A stretch of DNA of 33,585 nucleotides from Clostridiales bacterium (GTDB lineage: Bacteria > Bacillota > Clostridia > Lachnospirales > WQUN01). Shown in pieces: positions 32,504-33,585 of this stretch. The stretch lies in NCBI GenBank assembly GCA_031269465.1, contig JAISZB010000340.1, positions 1 through 33,585 on the forward strand, in the 5' to 3' direction. The position numbers and the translations under genes were made by a program. The notes beneath the pieces are model-generated. The model saw nothing but the letters and a program-made list of their open reading frames with translations, was not told where the DNA came from and searched no databases. Every line of letters starts with the position of its first letter. Position 1 is the first letter of the stretch.

Positions 32504-33432
32504 TGAGTAGAATAAGCAAGCTACCGCCGATAGGTTTTGGCACCTTCGTCCGAGGCCGTGGAAGGCGCCGTCGGCGGACGCCTTTGCATTTGTTGCTGCG
32601 GCATGGAGCAGCTTTTTATAAGAGCTGAATGCATCGCTTTTTATAGTCGAGCCGGGCGCGGCGCCGCCAACGGCGAATTTTCGCGGATCCTCGCCTGAAA
32701 CTTCGGCTGCCGCCTCGAGCCTGGCATATTAGGGATGATCAAGGGCATCAAGCGAATTGACCTATATTTTGAGCATTGGACCTTCCCAAATTACCACGCC
32801 CCGGGATGCTCGGTTGACGCCAGAAACGCCGATTCCCGTCCCTTTTTCGAGGAGGAATTTATGGCGTGTGGCGGCAGATGGAACAGCTCTACGACATGGG
32901 TCTGGTAAAGGAAGTCGCTATGTCGAACATGACGATACCAAAGTTCGAAGCTGTGCTTCCCAAATGCCGAATCAAGCCCTTTGCCCACCAAATGGAGCTT
33001 CACCCGGCATTTCAGCAGAACGAACTGCTTGAATACTGCAAAGACCGCGGCATATTTCCAATCGGATACTGCCCCATAGGCTCACCCAACCGTCCCGATC
33101 GTGACAAAACGCCCTACGATGTCACCGACACCGAAATGCAGGAGATTGTGCAAATAGCCAACGCCCACGGCATACACCCTGTCAGCGTGTGCCTCAAATG
33201 GGCGGCGCAAAAGGGGATTGCGCCCATTCCGCTCTCATGCAGTGAACGGAATATTAAAAGCAATTACGGATGTGTCCACTCCAATCCGCTAACCCAAGCG
33301 GAGATGGATTTAATCAGCAAGGCGGACAAAAATTGCCGTCTTGTCAAGGGTCACGTATTTTTGTGGGAGGGTGCCTCCGACTGGCGTGCCCTGTGGGATG
33401 AAAGCGGCATAATTTGCGACTGGAACGACTAA
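32503..33432 (+). pseudogene. Aldo/keto reductase pseudogene, coupled after the FucU fragment
   Basis: The start MSRISKLPPIGFGTF lies at 32503. After a scrambled, frameshifted part (about 32550-32725) the sequence resumes with GIKRIDLYFEHWTFPNYHAP, GCSVDARNADSRPFFEEEFM, and, after another shift near 32870, WRQMEQLYDMGLVKEVAMSN. From there it is intact to the stop: ELHPAFQQNELLEYCKDRGI, GYCPIGSPNRPDRDKTPYD, PVSVCLKWAAQKGIAPIP and CRLVKGHVFLWEGASDW. The catalytic Asp/Tyr/Lys part is damaged. The 188-residue C-terminal open frame could still be translated but would lack the active site. Belongs with the former sugar operon. Confidence 0.8.
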
Positions 33433-33585
33433 GCGTGCGTTGGGGGGCTCTGCCCCAATACTATCAGGTTAAGAAAAATCGACACGGATTTGGAGGCTAG
33501 AGCTGTTTACAATTAACCCAAAACTTGCTATAATTTGATTTGCATTGCATTATAATTTGATTTGCAGATTGCCGCCGATCCAGAT
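33433..33585 (+). promoter_or_regulatory. Strong promoter with tandem duplicated -10 region at right edge
   Basis: TTTACA (33506-33511) and TATAAT (33529-33534) are 17 bases apart on the plus strand. The 16-base unit TATAATTTGATTTGCA occurs twice, at 33529-33544 and 33551-33566, period 22, giving a second TATAAT. Any gene it drives lies past the window. A GGGG-CTCTG-CCCC hairpin (33441-33454) after the pseudogene stop may be a weak terminator. Confidence 0.6.

Overview
The window looks like chromosomal DNA from a motile, mid-GC member of the Firmicutes, most likely class Clostridia. The evidence is the DnaD-DnaI helicase-loading pair, the PdxST/PdxR divergon, the TIGR03960-TIGR03936 radical SAM pair, strong AGGAGG ribosome sites, and TTG or GTG starts. 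No rRNA, tRNA, CRISPR array or intact insertion sequence was found. The species cannot be fixed from sequence alone.

Layout. 1-3244: vitamin B6 synthesis (pdxS, pdxT) divergent from a MocR-type regulator. 3484-6003: an acetyltransferase, then a two-gene unit of a secreted, C-terminally anchored protein and a SipW-like protein that seems to lack signal-peptidase catalytic residues. 6004-7004: a non-coding kilobase with a near-consensus promoter and a possible small RNA or leader. 7005-15224: a VOC-fold enzyme, a Cache-type chemoreceptor, the MsrAB repair enzyme, an ADP-ribosylglycohydrolase-like protein, an aldo/keto reductase and an adenylate-kinase-like protein. 16079-18548: the two radical SAM-linked proteins. 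18918-25416: a signalling block of a FIST sensor translationally coupled to a hybrid histidine kinase with HPt, followed by a REC-HD-GYP protein and an HTH protein. 25619-29375: dnaI, dnaD and murC, with DnaA boxes between dnaD and murC. 29376-33585: gene-poor DNA full of broken genes. These include an AlbA/ATPase-type remnant, an IS110-type transposase remnant, a ROK kinase, and a compressed former sugar operon (Gfo/Idh/MocA, GH3, FucU/RbsD and aldo/keto reductase pieces).

The most striking structure is a family of near-perfect palindromic elements of about 120-145 bp. The best copies begin TATACTGATTTTCAT and end with the reverse complement. About a dozen full or partial copies lie only between genes, and one sits inside another. 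They look like non-autonomous mobile hairpins (MITE-like), with TA as the likely target.

Working together: FIST, the hybrid kinase and the HD-GYP protein plausibly form one pathway from ligand sensing through a phosphorelay to cyclic-di-GMP breakdown, next to chemotaxis sensing by the MCP. DnaD and DnaI load the replicative helicase, and the DnaA boxes upstream may tie their expression to replication. PdxR very likely controls pdxST.
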